Assembly: GCA_017645925.1 (NCBI GenBank)
Contig: JAGCNN010000079.1
Span: forward strand, 1-34,918
Length of the DNA stretch: 34,918 nt
Reading direction: 5' to 3'
Source of the DNA: Bacteroidales bacterium
GTDB taxonomy: Bacteria; Bacteroidota; Bacteroidia; Bacteroidales; ML635J-15
In this document: positions 1-8,434 of the stretch, in pieces
Layout of the letters: each line of letters begins with the position of its first letter
Position numbering within the stretch: position 1 is the first letter of the stretch
The notes under the pieces: generated by a model
Database searches by the model: none
What the model saw: only the letters and a program-made list of their open reading frames with translations
Told to the model about the DNA's origin: nothing
Program-made: the position numbers and the translations under genes

Positions 1-1503
1 ATCGAGGTTTGCAAAGTAAGCCATGCGTTCTGCCAAGTTGGCTACAACTTCGTCGTTGTTGTCTTCGTTGCGGTCGATTACGGTTACGCAGTTGTCGAAC
101 CTGTCGATGTTCTGCTTCGACCACATTCCGAATCCCGACAACGAAGTAGTTATTGTTGGAACGCCGAATGCAATACTTTCAAGTGGAGTGTAGCCCCATG
201 GTTCGTAGTACGAAACAAATGCTGTCAGGTCGATGCCTTGCAAAACATCGTAGTATTTCATGTTGAAAACACCATCGTCGCCATTGAGGTAGGAGGGAAC
301 GAACACTACTTTAACCTTGTTTTCTGGACGGTTTGTAAGTCCGAGGCGTTTCAACTGGTTGAGAATTGGGTCGTATTCGGCATCGTGGAGACCATGGGTG
401 AGGTTCTTGTTCTCGATGTTTGCGTTTTCGCCGTTGAGCGCAGCGATGAGGCTCTTTTGTGGACCGTAGTTGTTGCCAGGAACAAGGATGTATGCAAGAA
501 TTTCGCGGTTTACATTTGCATTGTGGTTAAGCTTGTCGAGTGCGTCAACGAAAATGTTGTAGCCCTTGTTGGTGTATTCGTAGCGTCCCGAAGTTGCGAT
601 AATCAGCGGATCTTCCTTGAATTTGTACGATGTAAGCTTTTCGGCAACATCAATCATCTTCTGGCGAGCCTTGCTGCGAATCTTGGCTGCTTCTTCTGCC
701 TTTGGAATGAAGTCGTCCTCAAATCCGTTTGGTGTTACCACATCGGCAGGTTTGGTGAGCAACTGAGCGCACTCCGACTGGGTAATATCGCTTACGGTAG
801 TGAAGACATCAGCGTTGATTGCGCTTATCTTTTCAAGGCTGTGCTTCGATATTATGTTGAACTGGCGAGCCATATTTTCGCCGTTGTAGTTTGCAAGGTC
901 CTTGTACAGTGGAAGTCCGTTTCCTGCTATCGAACGACCTATTGCTGTTGCATGGGTTGTGAAAGCCGTAGCAATGTGCGGAGCGTTCTTCTTGAGGTAG
1001 AGAATACCTGTGCCGGTCATCCACTCGTGGAACTGAGCGAGGATAGCATCGTTTGCCGAGAGGTTGAAGTCGCAGAAACTTTCGATGACCTTGCCAGCGG
1101 TGTAGCCAAAAAGTGCCGGTTCGATGTAGTCCCACTGACCCGACAGAGAGTCAAGTTTGTAGTCTTCCCAGAAATCGGCGAAAATCTTGTCCTTTTCGCT
1201 GATGAAATCGGTGAAACTGATGAGGATTACCTTTGGGCTTCCACAGATGTTCCAGCGTCCTGTACGTACGCGCAGACCAGTCGATGCTGCGTATTGCTTC
1301 CATTCAGCAAATAGAGCTGGCTCCTCGATGAACTCGGAGTTTTCGTTTGTTCCGTATGTGTCGGGGCCGATGAAAATGAGGTCGCCGCAGCGTTCCGACA
1401 GTGCCAATGATTTTGTTGAAATTACGGTGTGAATACCACCTACCTTGTTGCAAACTTCCCAACTTACTTCAAAGATGTAGTCAAGATTAAGTGTGTTGTT
1501 CAT
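1..1503 (-). CDS. Glycogen synthase, GT3 family (3' end cut by window)
   Basis: The frame is open from an ATG at 1503 to the window edge, giving 501 codons with no stop, so the C-terminus lies outside. The start reads MNNTLNLDYIFEVSWEVCNK followed by VGGIHTVISTK, the N-terminal nucleotide-sugar binding signature of GT3 (eukaryotic-type) glycogen synthases. An FHEWMTG segment and an AFTTHATAIGRSIAG segment follow, and near the cut end YYEPWGYTPLESIAFGVP is the E-x7-E type retaining glycosyltransferase motif. The family is usually somewhat longer than what is visible, so perhaps 50 residues are missing. It should transfer glucose from a nucleotide sugar to growing alpha-1,4-glucan in the cytoplasm. 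A near-consensus promoter lies 43 bp upstream. Confidence in the family is high; donor preference cannot be read. Confidence 0.9.
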   Translation of the reverse strand, partial: MNNTLNLDYIFEVSWEVCNKVGGIHTVISTKSLALSERCGDLIFIGPDTYGTNENSEFIEEPALFAEWKQYAASTGLRVRTGRWNICGSPKVILISFTDFISEKDKIFADFWEDYKLDSLSGQWDYIEPALFGYTAGKVIESFCDFNLSANDAILAQFHEWMTGTGILYLKKNAPHIATAFTTHATAIGRSIAGNGLPLYKDLANYNGENMARQFNIISKHSLEKISAINADVFTTVSDITQSECAQLLTKPADVVTPNGFEDDFIPKAEEAAKIRSKARQKMIDVAEKLTSYKFKEDPLIIATSGRYEYTNKGYNIFVDALDKLNHNANVNREILAYILVPGNNYGPQKSLIAALNGENANIENKNLTHGLHDAEYDPILNQLKRLGLTNRPENKVKVVFVPSYLNGDDGVFNMKYYDVLQGIDLTAFVSYYEPWGYTPLESIAFGVPTITTSLSGFGMWSKQNIDRFDNCVTVIDRNEDNNDEVVANLAERMAYFANLD

Positions 1504-1823
1504 ATTATTATTTTAATTTTTGATAAACGATATTTTTTAGGTCAACAAAGATAATGAATTTTTGACGAATACAAACCTTTACTTGTTATTTTTTTGACAT
1601 TTTTTTTCGCCCTGTTTGACTTGTTGAAAAAATGTTTTCCAAGTGTTGTATGGATATACATTATTGTTGTATCTTTACAATTTGATTGCTTTTGTTTAAT
1701 TTGTTGAAACTCAAGTGCATTTTTTTGCAAAATATGGAGAACCGCAATGTAACTTGATGTTTTTGTTTCTTGAGTTTGACTGCAGATTAGGCAAAAGAGT
1801 TATTAACAAATAGAAGATATTGT
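1504..1823. other. AT-rich divergent intergenic region
   Basis: This 320-bp gap separates two divergent genes. It holds the glycogen synthase promoter (1546-1575). For the rightward gene there is only a weak candidate: TATCTTTA at 1670-1677 with TTG at 1646-1648 (21-bp spacer), which would imply a leader of about 140 nt. I see no RNA gene or strong hairpin. Confidence 0.5.
1546..1575 (-). promoter_or_regulatory. Bacteroidetes-type promoter for the glycogen synthase gene
   Basis: Reading the minus strand, TTTG (1575-1572) is followed after 18 bp by TATCTTTG (1553-1546), an exact match to the -7 consensus TAnnTTTG. It leaves a leader of roughly 40 nt before the ATG at 1503. Confidence 0.65.
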
Positions 1824-4800
1824 ATGAAGAGATTGTTTTTATTGTTCATATTCTTGCTGACGGGCGTGGCAATGTTCGCACAGACGATAACACTCAGTTT
1901 TACTGGCCGAGGCAAGGGTGGAAATGTTACCGAAGAAATATACCAGAAAATAGATAGCTTGCAGGTGCGCAACATAAATCGCCACTGGGAACAGATGATT
2001 TATTACCCCGATACGGTAGTGTTGCTTGAAGCTTTGGCTGTGCCTATGATAAATGTGAAGCAGTCGGGACTTGAACAGAACGTGCCGAATCCGTTCGACT
2101 GCGTTACCGAGGCTATACTCAACTTGTCCCAAAGCGAAAACGTTACGATGCAAGTTCTGGATGCAAGCGGCAAGGAATACCTTACGTATAATGAAAAACT
2201 GCCTGCCGGCGAACATCTGTTTGAAATAACGCTAGCTATACCGCAAACTTATTTCCTGACGGCAATAACAAGCACAGGCAAATATATGGTAAAGATGGTA
2301 AACCTAGGCAGCTGCGGAACAAACAGCATATCGCTTAAGTCAAGTTCCGATGTGGAGGTCAGGTCGAAGTCTCTTATTACAAACGAATTTGAGTTGGGCG
2401 ACCAGATGGAATACTTTGCCTACACAACTTACAACAATCTGGTTTTCGACGGTTCGTTGCTTCAGGTGCAGAACTGCAGCGAGGACATTACCATCCACTT
2501 CAACATCCCCTACTGCACCTACACCATGAATGTTGACTACAAGTACGGCTGCGGTTCATATACATGGATAAACGGGGTAACATACACCGAGACAAACCAT
2601 AATGCAGCAAGAATGAACCTGTTATCGGCTGGAGGTTGCGACAGCATAGTAGTGCTTGACGTAACCATTGACCATCCATTCCAGACTGAAGAAAACATAA
2701 CAGCCTGCCAGCCAGTAACATGGAATGGCATAAATTGTACTGTTACTGGAGAATACATCGCCGACCTAATTTCGCAGGGCGGATGCGACAGCACGGTAAC
2801 ATTGAACTTTACACGTGTGAACGATATAAGAAGGATGATAGTTGTGGAGGACTGTGAAAGATATGTATGGCAGCACGAAGACTTTGAGCAGATACTTACC
2901 GAAACAGGAGTTTATGAACATACCTTCCGTTCCCAGTACGGCTGCGACAGCATTGTTTCACTTCATTTTACCAAGACCAGCGACTTTATTGTAGAGACAT
3001 CTATCGCCTGCGACCAATTTACATGGCACGAAAACCAAAGGACTTTCGAATTTGGAACCAACTACAGCCTTACATCGGTACATTTCAACGATACCGTATA
3101 TTACACTAACAGGTACGGCTGCGACAGCATAAGGGTACTTGACCTTACATTGTTCAAGGTTCGCGAAAACACGATAAACAAAACCATGTGCGGCGAATAT
3201 ATATATCATGACGAAACCTACACCCAAAGCGGTGTTTTCCATCAGACCATACCTAATTTTAATGGCACATGCGACAGCATAGTTACCCTGAACTTGCAAA
3301 TCATCTCGGCAACCGAATCGGACTACTACCCTGTGGCTTGCGAATCATTTTTCTACAACAACCAGAATTACACGGTATCAGGCAACTACGATGTTATTTT
3401 CACAGTTAGACCAGGTTGCGACAGCACAGTGCACATGCATCTTACTGTATCGCACAACACTTATGCCGATTTATACGAAACTGTCTGTGATTCTTACACT
3501 TGGTACGGAGAAGAATATACCCAGTCGGGCAACTACGAGCATCGTATATACAACACTCAAGGATGCGACAGCATAATGACCTTGCACCTTACTGTAAATC
3601 ATTCGGTAACAAATCCTGTAGTTCAGGTTATAAACGAATGCAACATGTACGAGCTTGATGGCGAAAGGATAATGGAAACTGGCGATTACACAAGGACATA
3701 CAGAACGGTACATGGCTGCGACAGCATTGTCAACTACCATATTAATATATTCACAGACGTAACACACGAGTTTGACCAATTTGCTTGCGAATCGTTTGAA
3801 TGGAACGGAACAACCTTCGAAGAAAGCGGCGACTATCCAAAGCGCTTGCAAACAGTACACGGCTGCGACAGCTTGGTAACAATGCAACTTACAATCGGAC
3901 ACAATACATATCGCGAAGAAAATGTAACAGCTTGTGATTCCTACACATGGCGTGGCAATGAATATACAGTTTCTGGAATCTACCGTGATACCATCCCCAA
4001 CATGCAGGGTTGCGACAGCATAATGACTCTTAATCTTGTTGTGAACCATTCTGTAGCAAACGAACAATATATCACCGAATGCAACTTCTACATGCTTGAT
4101 GGCGAGCGAATAGAAACAACAGGTGATTATATCCGTACCTATACGGCTGCCAATGGCTGCGACAGTGTGGTTACATACCACATTACCATAAATTACGATG
4201 TTACACACGAATTTAACATGTATGCCTGCGGCTCTTACACTTGGAATGGGGAAACATATAATCAGGAAAACGACTATGTACAGCATTTCCAGACTGTTGA
4301 AGGCTGCGACAGCACAGTTACCATGCATCTTTTCCTCGGCACTCCAAACTACGGAATCACCGATGTACAAGTAGCTTGCGATTCTTATACTTGGGAAGGC
4401 GACACTTATACGGTAAGCACAACTGCGACAAAGACACTTCAAAACATATATGGCTGCGACAGTGTGGTTACATTGCAGTTGACAATAAACCCGACCTATA
4501 GCATTACAGTTGCACATACCGACTGCGACTCATACGAGTGGGAAGGAACAAACTACACGGAAACAGGCTCCTACACCAAAAACTTGCTTTCAGTATCTAG
4601 CTGCGACAGCATTGTAACATTGAATTTGACAATAAACTATAGCGAGGCAACTGAATTCAGTGACACCTCGTGCGGTGTTTACGAATGGGACGGACGTATG
4701 TATTCGTCAACAGGAGACCATCAATTTACATATCAGACAAGCACAGGTTGCGACAGCGTGGTTACACTGCACCTAGTTTATCATGAACTTGTAACGGATA

Positions 4801-5402
4801 GCCGCGATGGAAATACCTATTGCACCATGGAATATGGAGATATGGTATGGACTACTGAAAATATGAGATATTTGCCTCAGGTAAACAACGATAGGAATAA
4901 TGAAGTCGCAAAATATTATGTGTATGGCTATAAAAATGCCAACCTTAATGCGGCAATGCAAAATGCAAACTATCAGACTTATGGAACATTGTACAACTGG
5001 ACAGCAGCGCAAAGCGCATGTCCTACAGGATGGCATTTGCCTGATTCAACCGAATGGCGACATTTGATTAACATACTTCAGGAAAATGGCAATGCTGTAG
5101 GCTCTCAATTGGCAGGCGAGGCAGACCTATGGAGCGATGGAATCTTGAAATCATCATCGCAGTTTGGCACAAGCGATTTTGATGCTTTGCCCGGTGGATA
5201 TTTGAACATAACATCAGCTGCACAAAATGCATTGCAGACAACCCATTTCCACGACATGGGTAATGAAGGAAACTGGTGGTCAGCAACCGAAGGTACAAGT
5301 ACATCTGCATACAGGTATAGAATAAAATATGATTCTGAGGACGTTGATTATACTACGATGGTGCGTCACAGAGGATATTATGTGCGCTGCGTAAAAGATT
5401 AA
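1824..5402 (+). CDS. Secreted Cys-repeat protein with sorting-like domain and C-terminal FISUMP domain
   Basis: This is a 1192-residue protein with a signal peptide (residues 1-20, ending MFAQ). Residues about 85-162 run NVPNPF, then a VLDASGK strand, LPAGEHLF, TYFLTA and GKYMVKMVN, the pattern of a type IX secretion A-type sorting domain but placed near the N-terminus. Residues about 236-987 carry about 15 copies of a roughly 50-residue repeat, each with an ACDSYTW-like segment and a GCDSxVTLxLT-like segment, giving two cysteines per repeat that could pair. Residues about 1000-1192 are a FISUMP (Fibrobacter succinogenes major paralogous) domain: MVWTTENMRYLP, YNWTAAQSACPTGWHLP, WWSAT and YYVRCVKD. 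It is probably cell-surface exposed; ligand and role are unknown. The repeat type is common in large Bacteroidota surface proteins. A terminator follows at 5461. Confidence 0.85.
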   Translation: MKRLFLLFIFLLTGVAMFAQTITLSFTGRGKGGNVTEEIYQKIDSLQVRNINRHWEQMIYYPDTVVLLEALAVPMINVKQSGLEQNVPNPFDCVTEAILNLSQSENVTMQVLDASGKEYLTYNEKLPAGEHLFEITLAIPQTYFLTAITSTGKYMVKMVNLGSCGTNSISLKSSSDVEVRSKSLITNEFELGDQMEYFAYTTYNNLVFDGSLLQVQNCSEDITIHFNIPYCTYTMNVDYKYGCGSYTWINGVTYTETNHNAARMNLLSAGGCDSIVVLDVTIDHPFQTEENITACQPVTWNGINCTVTGEYIADLISQGGCDSTVTLNFTRVNDIRRMIVVEDCERYVWQHEDFEQILTETGVYEHTFRSQYGCDSIVSLHFTKTSDFIVETSIACDQFTWHENQRTFEFGTNYSLTSVHFNDTVYYTNRYGCDSIRVLDLTLFKVRENTINKTMCGEYIYHDETYTQSGVFHQTIPNFNGTCDSIVTLNLQIISATESDYYPVACESFFYNNQNYTVSGNYDVIFTVRPGCDSTVHMHLTVSHNTYADLYETVCDSYTWYGEEYTQSGNYEHRIYNTQGCDSIMTLHLTVNHSVTNPVVQVINECNMYELDGERIMETGDYTRTYRTVHGCDSIVNYHINIFTDVTHEFDQFACESFEWNGTTFEESGDYPKRLQTVHGCDSLVTMQLTIGHNTYREENVTACDSYTWRGNEYTVSGIYRDTIPNMQGCDSIMTLNLVVNHSVANEQYITECNFYMLDGERIETTGDYIRTYTAANGCDSVVTYHITINYDVTHEFNMYACGSYTWNGETYNQENDYVQHFQTVEGCDSTVTMHLFLGTPNYGITDVQVACDSYTWEGDTYTVSTTATKTLQNIYGCDSVVTLQLTINPTYSITVAHTDCDSYEWEGTNYTETGSYTKNLLSVSSCDSIVTLNLTINYSEATEFSDTSCGVYEWDGRMYSSTGDHQFTYQTSTGCDSVVTLHLVYHELVTDSRDGNTYCTMEYGDMVWTTENMRYLPQVNNDRNNEVAKYYVYGYKNANLNAAMQNANYQTYGTLYNWTAAQSACPTGWHLPDSTEWRHLINILQENGNAVGSQLAGEADLWSDGILKSSSQFGTSDFDALPGGYLNITSAAQNALQTTHFHDMGNEGNWWSATEGTSTSAYRYRIKYDSEDVDYTTMVRHRGYYVRCVKD
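2530..4785 (+). repeat. About 15 tandem repeats of ~150 bp encoding the Cys-repeat domain
   Basis: The motif tgcgacagc or a close variant (CDS) recurs about every 150 bp from 2637 to 4750. I count 15 occurrences in the protein, three with an altered context (GTCDS, SSCDS, PGCDS). Repeats 7-9 (3450-3896) and 10-12 (3897-4337) form a higher-order pair: each runs HNTY-type, NHSV-type, then DVTHEF-type unit in the same order. Confidence 0.85.
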
Positions 5403-5460
5403 CATAGTAACAGCCAGCTTAGAAAAAGAGTGATATTATAGCTGCTAATTTTTTAGCAAA

Positions 5461-5503
5461 AAAAAGCAAACCTAAGTCACAAAATGTCGTAAGTTTGCTT
5501 TTT
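5461..5503 (+). terminator. Intrinsic terminator after the repeat-protein gene
   Basis: AAAAAGCAAAC (5461-5471) pairs perfectly with GTTTGCTTTTT (5493-5503), giving an 11-bp stem ending in a T run. It lies 58 bp after the stop codon at 5402. Confidence 0.75.
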
Positions 5504-5555
5504 CTTTGCACCAGAAATAAAATTGACATTGCGCTGTAAAGTGCGTTAATTAAAA

Positions 5556-5563
5556 TAAATTTG
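5556..5563 (+). promoter_or_regulatory. Candidate -7 box for the MoxR-VWA operon
   Basis: TAAATTTG matches TAnnTTTG and sits 27 bp before the ATG at 5591. No clear -33 TTTG is found at the usual distance; the nearest TTG is at 5529, 24 bp away. Confidence 0.4.
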
Positions 5564-5590
5564 CAAACCGAAATTGAAAATTGAAACAAA

Positions 5591-6661
5591 ATGGCTACAA
5601 ACGTTAACACAAAGGAACTGAAAGAGATACTGGAAATAATGCCAGACAAGCAAAACATTATGCTTGTAGGAAAACATGGTATCGGCAAGTCGGAAATACT
5701 TACAGATTTTTTTGAGAAGAAAGGCATGAGGGTAACCGCGCTTTTCCTCGGACAGATGAGCGACCCTGGTGACCTCATCGGACTTCCCCGTTTGGACGAA
5801 AAAACAGGCAAGACTATGTTCATGCCCCCCTACTGGTTTCCAACCGATGGCAAACCTGTTGTACTTTTCCTCGACGAACTCAACCGTGCACGTCCCGAAG
5901 TGCTACAGACCATAATGGACTTGGCGCTCAACCGCAAACTTGCAGGCAGAAGTCTGCCCGAAGGCAGCAGAATAATCTCGGCTGTAAACGAAGGCGAAGA
6001 ATACCAGCTTACCGACCTCGACCCTGCTCTGGTTTCGCGTTTCAATATATACAATTTCCGCCCGACAGTCGCCGAGTGGTTGCTCTGGGCTGCAGAACAG
6101 AAAGTTGACGAGCGCGTAATAAGCTTCATTCAGGAAAATCCACGCTTCCTTGACACCAGCGACCGCGCCGCCGACGAAACGGGTCTCGACAAGACTCCCG
6201 ACCGCCGCGCATGGAAAAAGGTATCCGACAGCATCAAAGGTTTTGAAGAACTGAAGCCTGTACATAAAAAAATAATATCGGGAATAGTCGGTGCACAAGC
6301 AACTACAGCTTTCATGTCGTCAATTTCACAAAACAGGGTACTTGGAGCAAGGGAAATTCTGATGGACTACGAAAAATACAAGTCCAAAATTTCGAAATAC
6401 ATGCTGCATGAAACAGCCGTTGCAAACGAATCAATATTCCGTTTCCTCGAAACTCAAGACTTTTCGGACGAAGACAAGCCTATAATAGCAAAAAATCTCG
6501 CATTGTACGTCAAAGGTTTGCAATCTCCGAAGAAAAAGGAGGAATTTGCTCATTTTGTATCAATATACGAAAAGGGGACCTACACTCAGGCAATAGTTTT
6601 CATTCTTACCGAAACGCCGGAACTTTACGCACAGATGACTAACTTCATCAAAAATCTATAG
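5591..6661 (+). CDS. MoxR-type AAA+ ATPase
   Basis: This 356-residue cytoplasmic ATPase has a Walker A motif GKHGIGKS (residues 27-34) and a Walker B motif VLFLDELNRA (91-100). It continues with the LQTIMDLALNRK helix and the sensor-type segment ISAVNEGEEYQLTDLDPALVSRF typical of MoxR proteins. MoxR ATPases usually act as chaperone-like partners of VWA proteins, and here the next gene, 2 bp downstream, encodes exactly such a protein. A -7 box lies 27 bp upstream. The substrate of the pair is unknown. I am sure of the family but not of the biological role. Confidence 0.9.
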   Translation: MATNVNTKELKEILEIMPDKQNIMLVGKHGIGKSEILTDFFEKKGMRVTALFLGQMSDPGDLIGLPRLDEKTGKTMFMPPYWFPTDGKPVVLFLDELNRARPEVLQTIMDLALNRKLAGRSLPEGSRIISAVNEGEEYQLTDLDPALVSRFNIYNFRPTVAEWLLWAAEQKVDERVISFIQENPRFLDTSDRAADETGLDKTPDRRAWKKVSDSIKGFEELKPVHKKIISGIVGAQATTAFMSSISQNRVLGAREILMDYEKYKSKISKYMLHETAVANESIFRFLETQDFSDEDKPIIAKNLALYVKGLQSPKKKEEFAHFVSIYEKGTYTQAIVFILTETPELYAQMTNFIKNL

Positions 6662-6663
6662 GT

Positions 6664-8070
6664 ATGGACGAGCGTATCCAGAAAATAAGCGAACGCTGGT
6701 TTCTCGTAGAGCCTGCATTGTTCTCGATTTACTGCACCCACCAGCTTGCGCCAAATCCGCTGATGGACTGCCCTATCCGTTGCGGTCAGGGCATGGTGGA
6801 GTACAACCCGAACATCATGCAAAGTTTCAACGATGCCGAACTCGAAGAAGCACTGCGCTCCGAAATGATACGCCTATTCCTGAAACACCCTTACGAACGT
6901 CAGCCCGAAAATTCGCTCCCCGAAGCACTTTCGTTCGGCAGCGACATGGTTATAGGTCAACACTACAGGTTCAAAACCTTAAATTTCATTTCCTCCGACA
7001 ACTTTCAACTTCCCGCCGGTGAATGTTTTGAATGGTATGTTGATAAGCTCAACGAAATTCTCCGCAACAGTTCGCAGTCGCCCGAAAAAAGCGAAGATGA
7101 GAGCGATGACAAGACCGGTAGCGATAATCAAGACGAAAGCGAAGACGAAAACAACGATGGTGGAAACGGCAACAATGATGAAGGAAATGATGGCGAAGGC
7201 AATTCCAACAATGGAGAAAATGACAACCCAGATGGTGGCAGTGGTGAAGGTGACCAGAACGGCAAAGGTGCCAATGATGGCGACAAAAAAGGCGGAGCAG
7301 GCGACACCAAAGTATCAGCAGATAACAATTCGCAAAACGAATTTGGCAATGGACTTGGCGACAAGAAGAACAAAAACGGCTTAACACAGCAGGACTTGAA
7401 ATCGGCCCGCGACCATTCGGCACTTTGGGAAGAAGACGAATTGAAACAGCAGGAAATAAATGAAATAATCGCAAGCACAACCAACTGGGGAAGCATCCCT
7501 GGCAATATGGTCGAAAAGATAAAGGCATCGCTTATTGTCAAACTCGACTACCGCAAAGTACTGTCAAGTTTCCACACAAGCATTTTGTCAAGCCACAGGC
7601 ACCTGACGCGTATGCGACCCAACCGTCGCAGCGGATTCGAACAGATGGGAAGCATCTACGAACTGGCATCAAAACTGCTTGTTGCTGTGGATGTTAGCGG
7701 TTCGGTAACAAGCAAAACCTTGCAGGCGTTCTACTCGGTTATTGCCCGCTTCTTCAAATACGGCATCGAAACTATCGACACCATCCAATTCGACACTAAA
7801 CTCAGGGAACTTGAAACTTTCAAGAAAGCATCCAAAGAAATAAAAATCACAGGGCGTGGCGGAACCGATTTCCAACCCATCTTCAACTACATCCGCGAAC
7901 ATCGTCAGTACGACGGACTTATAATCCTCACCGACGGCTACGCCCCTGCCCCAAAAGTTAATTTCCCAATGCGTACAAAAGTGTTGTGGATTTGTCAGGG
8001 CGAAGAGGAATACAACAAGCACAAGGATTGGATGAAAAAGACTGGAAAAGTCTGCTGGATAAAGTTTTAG
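6664..8070 (+). CDS. VWA-like protein with degenerate N-terminal metallopeptidase-like domain
   Basis: The protein has 468 residues. Residues 1-135 resemble the N-terminal metallopeptidase-like domain of DUF2201/COG3864 proteins. The expected HExxH position reads SEMIR (66-70), with KHPYER following, so two zinc ligands appear lost. Residues about 138-235 are a low-complexity linker rich in Asp, Glu, Asn and Gly. Residues about 335-468 are a VWA domain with an intact MIDAS metal site: DVSGS (D343, S345, S347), T401 in GGTDF and D424 in LTDGY. It likely works with the MoxR ATPase encoded 2 bp upstream, the usual pairing for these families. No signal peptide is visible, so it is probably cytoplasmic. 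The exact function is unknown. Confidence 0.85.
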   Translation: MDERIQKISERWFLVEPALFSIYCTHQLAPNPLMDCPIRCGQGMVEYNPNIMQSFNDAELEEALRSEMIRLFLKHPYERQPENSLPEALSFGSDMVIGQHYRFKTLNFISSDNFQLPAGECFEWYVDKLNEILRNSSQSPEKSEDESDDKTGSDNQDESEDENNDGGNGNNDEGNDGEGNSNNGENDNPDGGSGEGDQNGKGANDGDKKGGAGDTKVSADNNSQNEFGNGLGDKKNKNGLTQQDLKSARDHSALWEEDELKQQEINEIIASTTNWGSIPGNMVEKIKASLIVKLDYRKVLSSFHTSILSSHRHLTRMRPNRRSGFEQMGSIYELASKLLVAVDVSGSVTSKTLQAFYSVIARFFKYGIETIDTIQFDTKLRELETFKKASKEIKITGRGGTDFQPIFNYIREHRQYDGLIILTDGYAPAPKVNFPMRTKVLWICQGEEEYNKHKDWMKKTGKVCWIKF

Positions 8071-8117
8071 GCGTAAAGGTAGAGCCTGCGACAAGAGTGT
8101 GTTTTGTGGTTACAAAT

Positions 8118-8135
8118 TATACCCGATATAGTATA
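8118..8135. promoter_or_regulatory. Operator O1 upstream of the hip-like operon
   Basis: TATACCCGATATAGTATA fits the inverted repeat TATACC-N6-GGTATA with one mismatch. It is the first of three upstream copies and probably a binding site for the HipB-like repressor (inference). Confidence 0.65.
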
Positions 8136-8158
8136 ATTATGTTATATTCTTATGATTT

Positions 8159-8176
8159 TATACCCAATAGGGTGTA
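8159..8176. promoter_or_regulatory. Operator O2 upstream of the hip-like operon
   Basis: TATACCCAATAGGGTGTA is a second copy of the inverted repeat, starting 41 bp after O1. The same 41-bp spacing recurs in the downstream pair O4/O5. Confidence 0.65.
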
Positions 8177-8193
8177 ATCTAAAATATTTTTAC

Positions 8194-8217
8194 TACTTTT
8201 GTACCCGATAAGGTATA
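8194..8217 (+). promoter_or_regulatory. hip-like promoter -7 box overlapped by operator O3
   Basis: TACTTTTG (8194-8201) matches the -7 consensus TAnnTTTG. It shares two bases with operator O3, TGTACCCGATAAGGTATA (8200-8217), which would cover the transcription start. The ATG of the first gene follows at 8222. The layout implies autorepression. Confidence 0.65.
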
Positions 8218-8221
8218 ATTT

Positions 8222-8434
8222 ATGAAGACAATATTATCATCAACGGTAAAGGAACTGCGCAAAAAGAATAAGCTTACGCAGGAAGACCTTGCAATGAAAT
8301 CCGGTTTAGGCTTGCGTTTCGTTCGCGACCTGGAACAGGGCAAACCGACATTAAGGCTCGACAAGGTAAATCAGCTATTGGAACTTTTCGGCTACGAGAT
8401 GCAGCCTGCACGATATAACAATAATGACAAATGA
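8222..8434 (+). CDS. hipB: HipB-like XRE-family DNA-binding antitoxin/repressor
   Basis: This 70-residue protein is almost entirely a helix-turn-helix of the HipB/Y4mF type: VKELRKKNKLTQEDLAMKSG, then LRFVRDLEQGKPTLRLDKVN. It opens a three-gene operon; its stop overlaps the next start as ATGA (8431-8434). In the HipBST system of enteropathogenic E. coli, HipB is the DNA-binding component that represses the operon. Three palindromic TATACC-N6-GGTATA operators lie just upstream, one over the -7 box, which fits that role. The DNA-binding assignment is strong; binding to these operators is inferred. Confidence 0.88.
   Translation: MKTILSSTVKELRKKNKLTQEDLAMKSGLGLRFVRDLEQGKPTLRLDKVNQLLELFGYEMQPARYNNNDK

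Larger units (their letters stand above)
8118..8176 (+). repeat. 59-bp twin-operator direct repeat, upstream copy
   Basis: This block contains O1 and O2. It matches 9717-9775 at 53 of 59 positions without gaps, and the similarity stops abruptly at both ends. Confidence 0.8.

Noticed and set aside
238..1314. Long plus-strand open frame of 358 codons
   Set aside because: It is antisense to the glycogen synthase frame, and its translation shows no family features; the minus-strand protein does.
3471..4517. 348-codon minus-strand frame within the repeat gene
   Set aside because: It is a shadow produced by the periodic repeats; the repeated CNAVAA-type words are just the complement of the GCDS repeats.
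7049..7541. Minus-strand frames rich in Ser, Pro, His and Cys
   Set aside because: They are the complement of the acidic low-complexity linker of the VWA protein, not genes.
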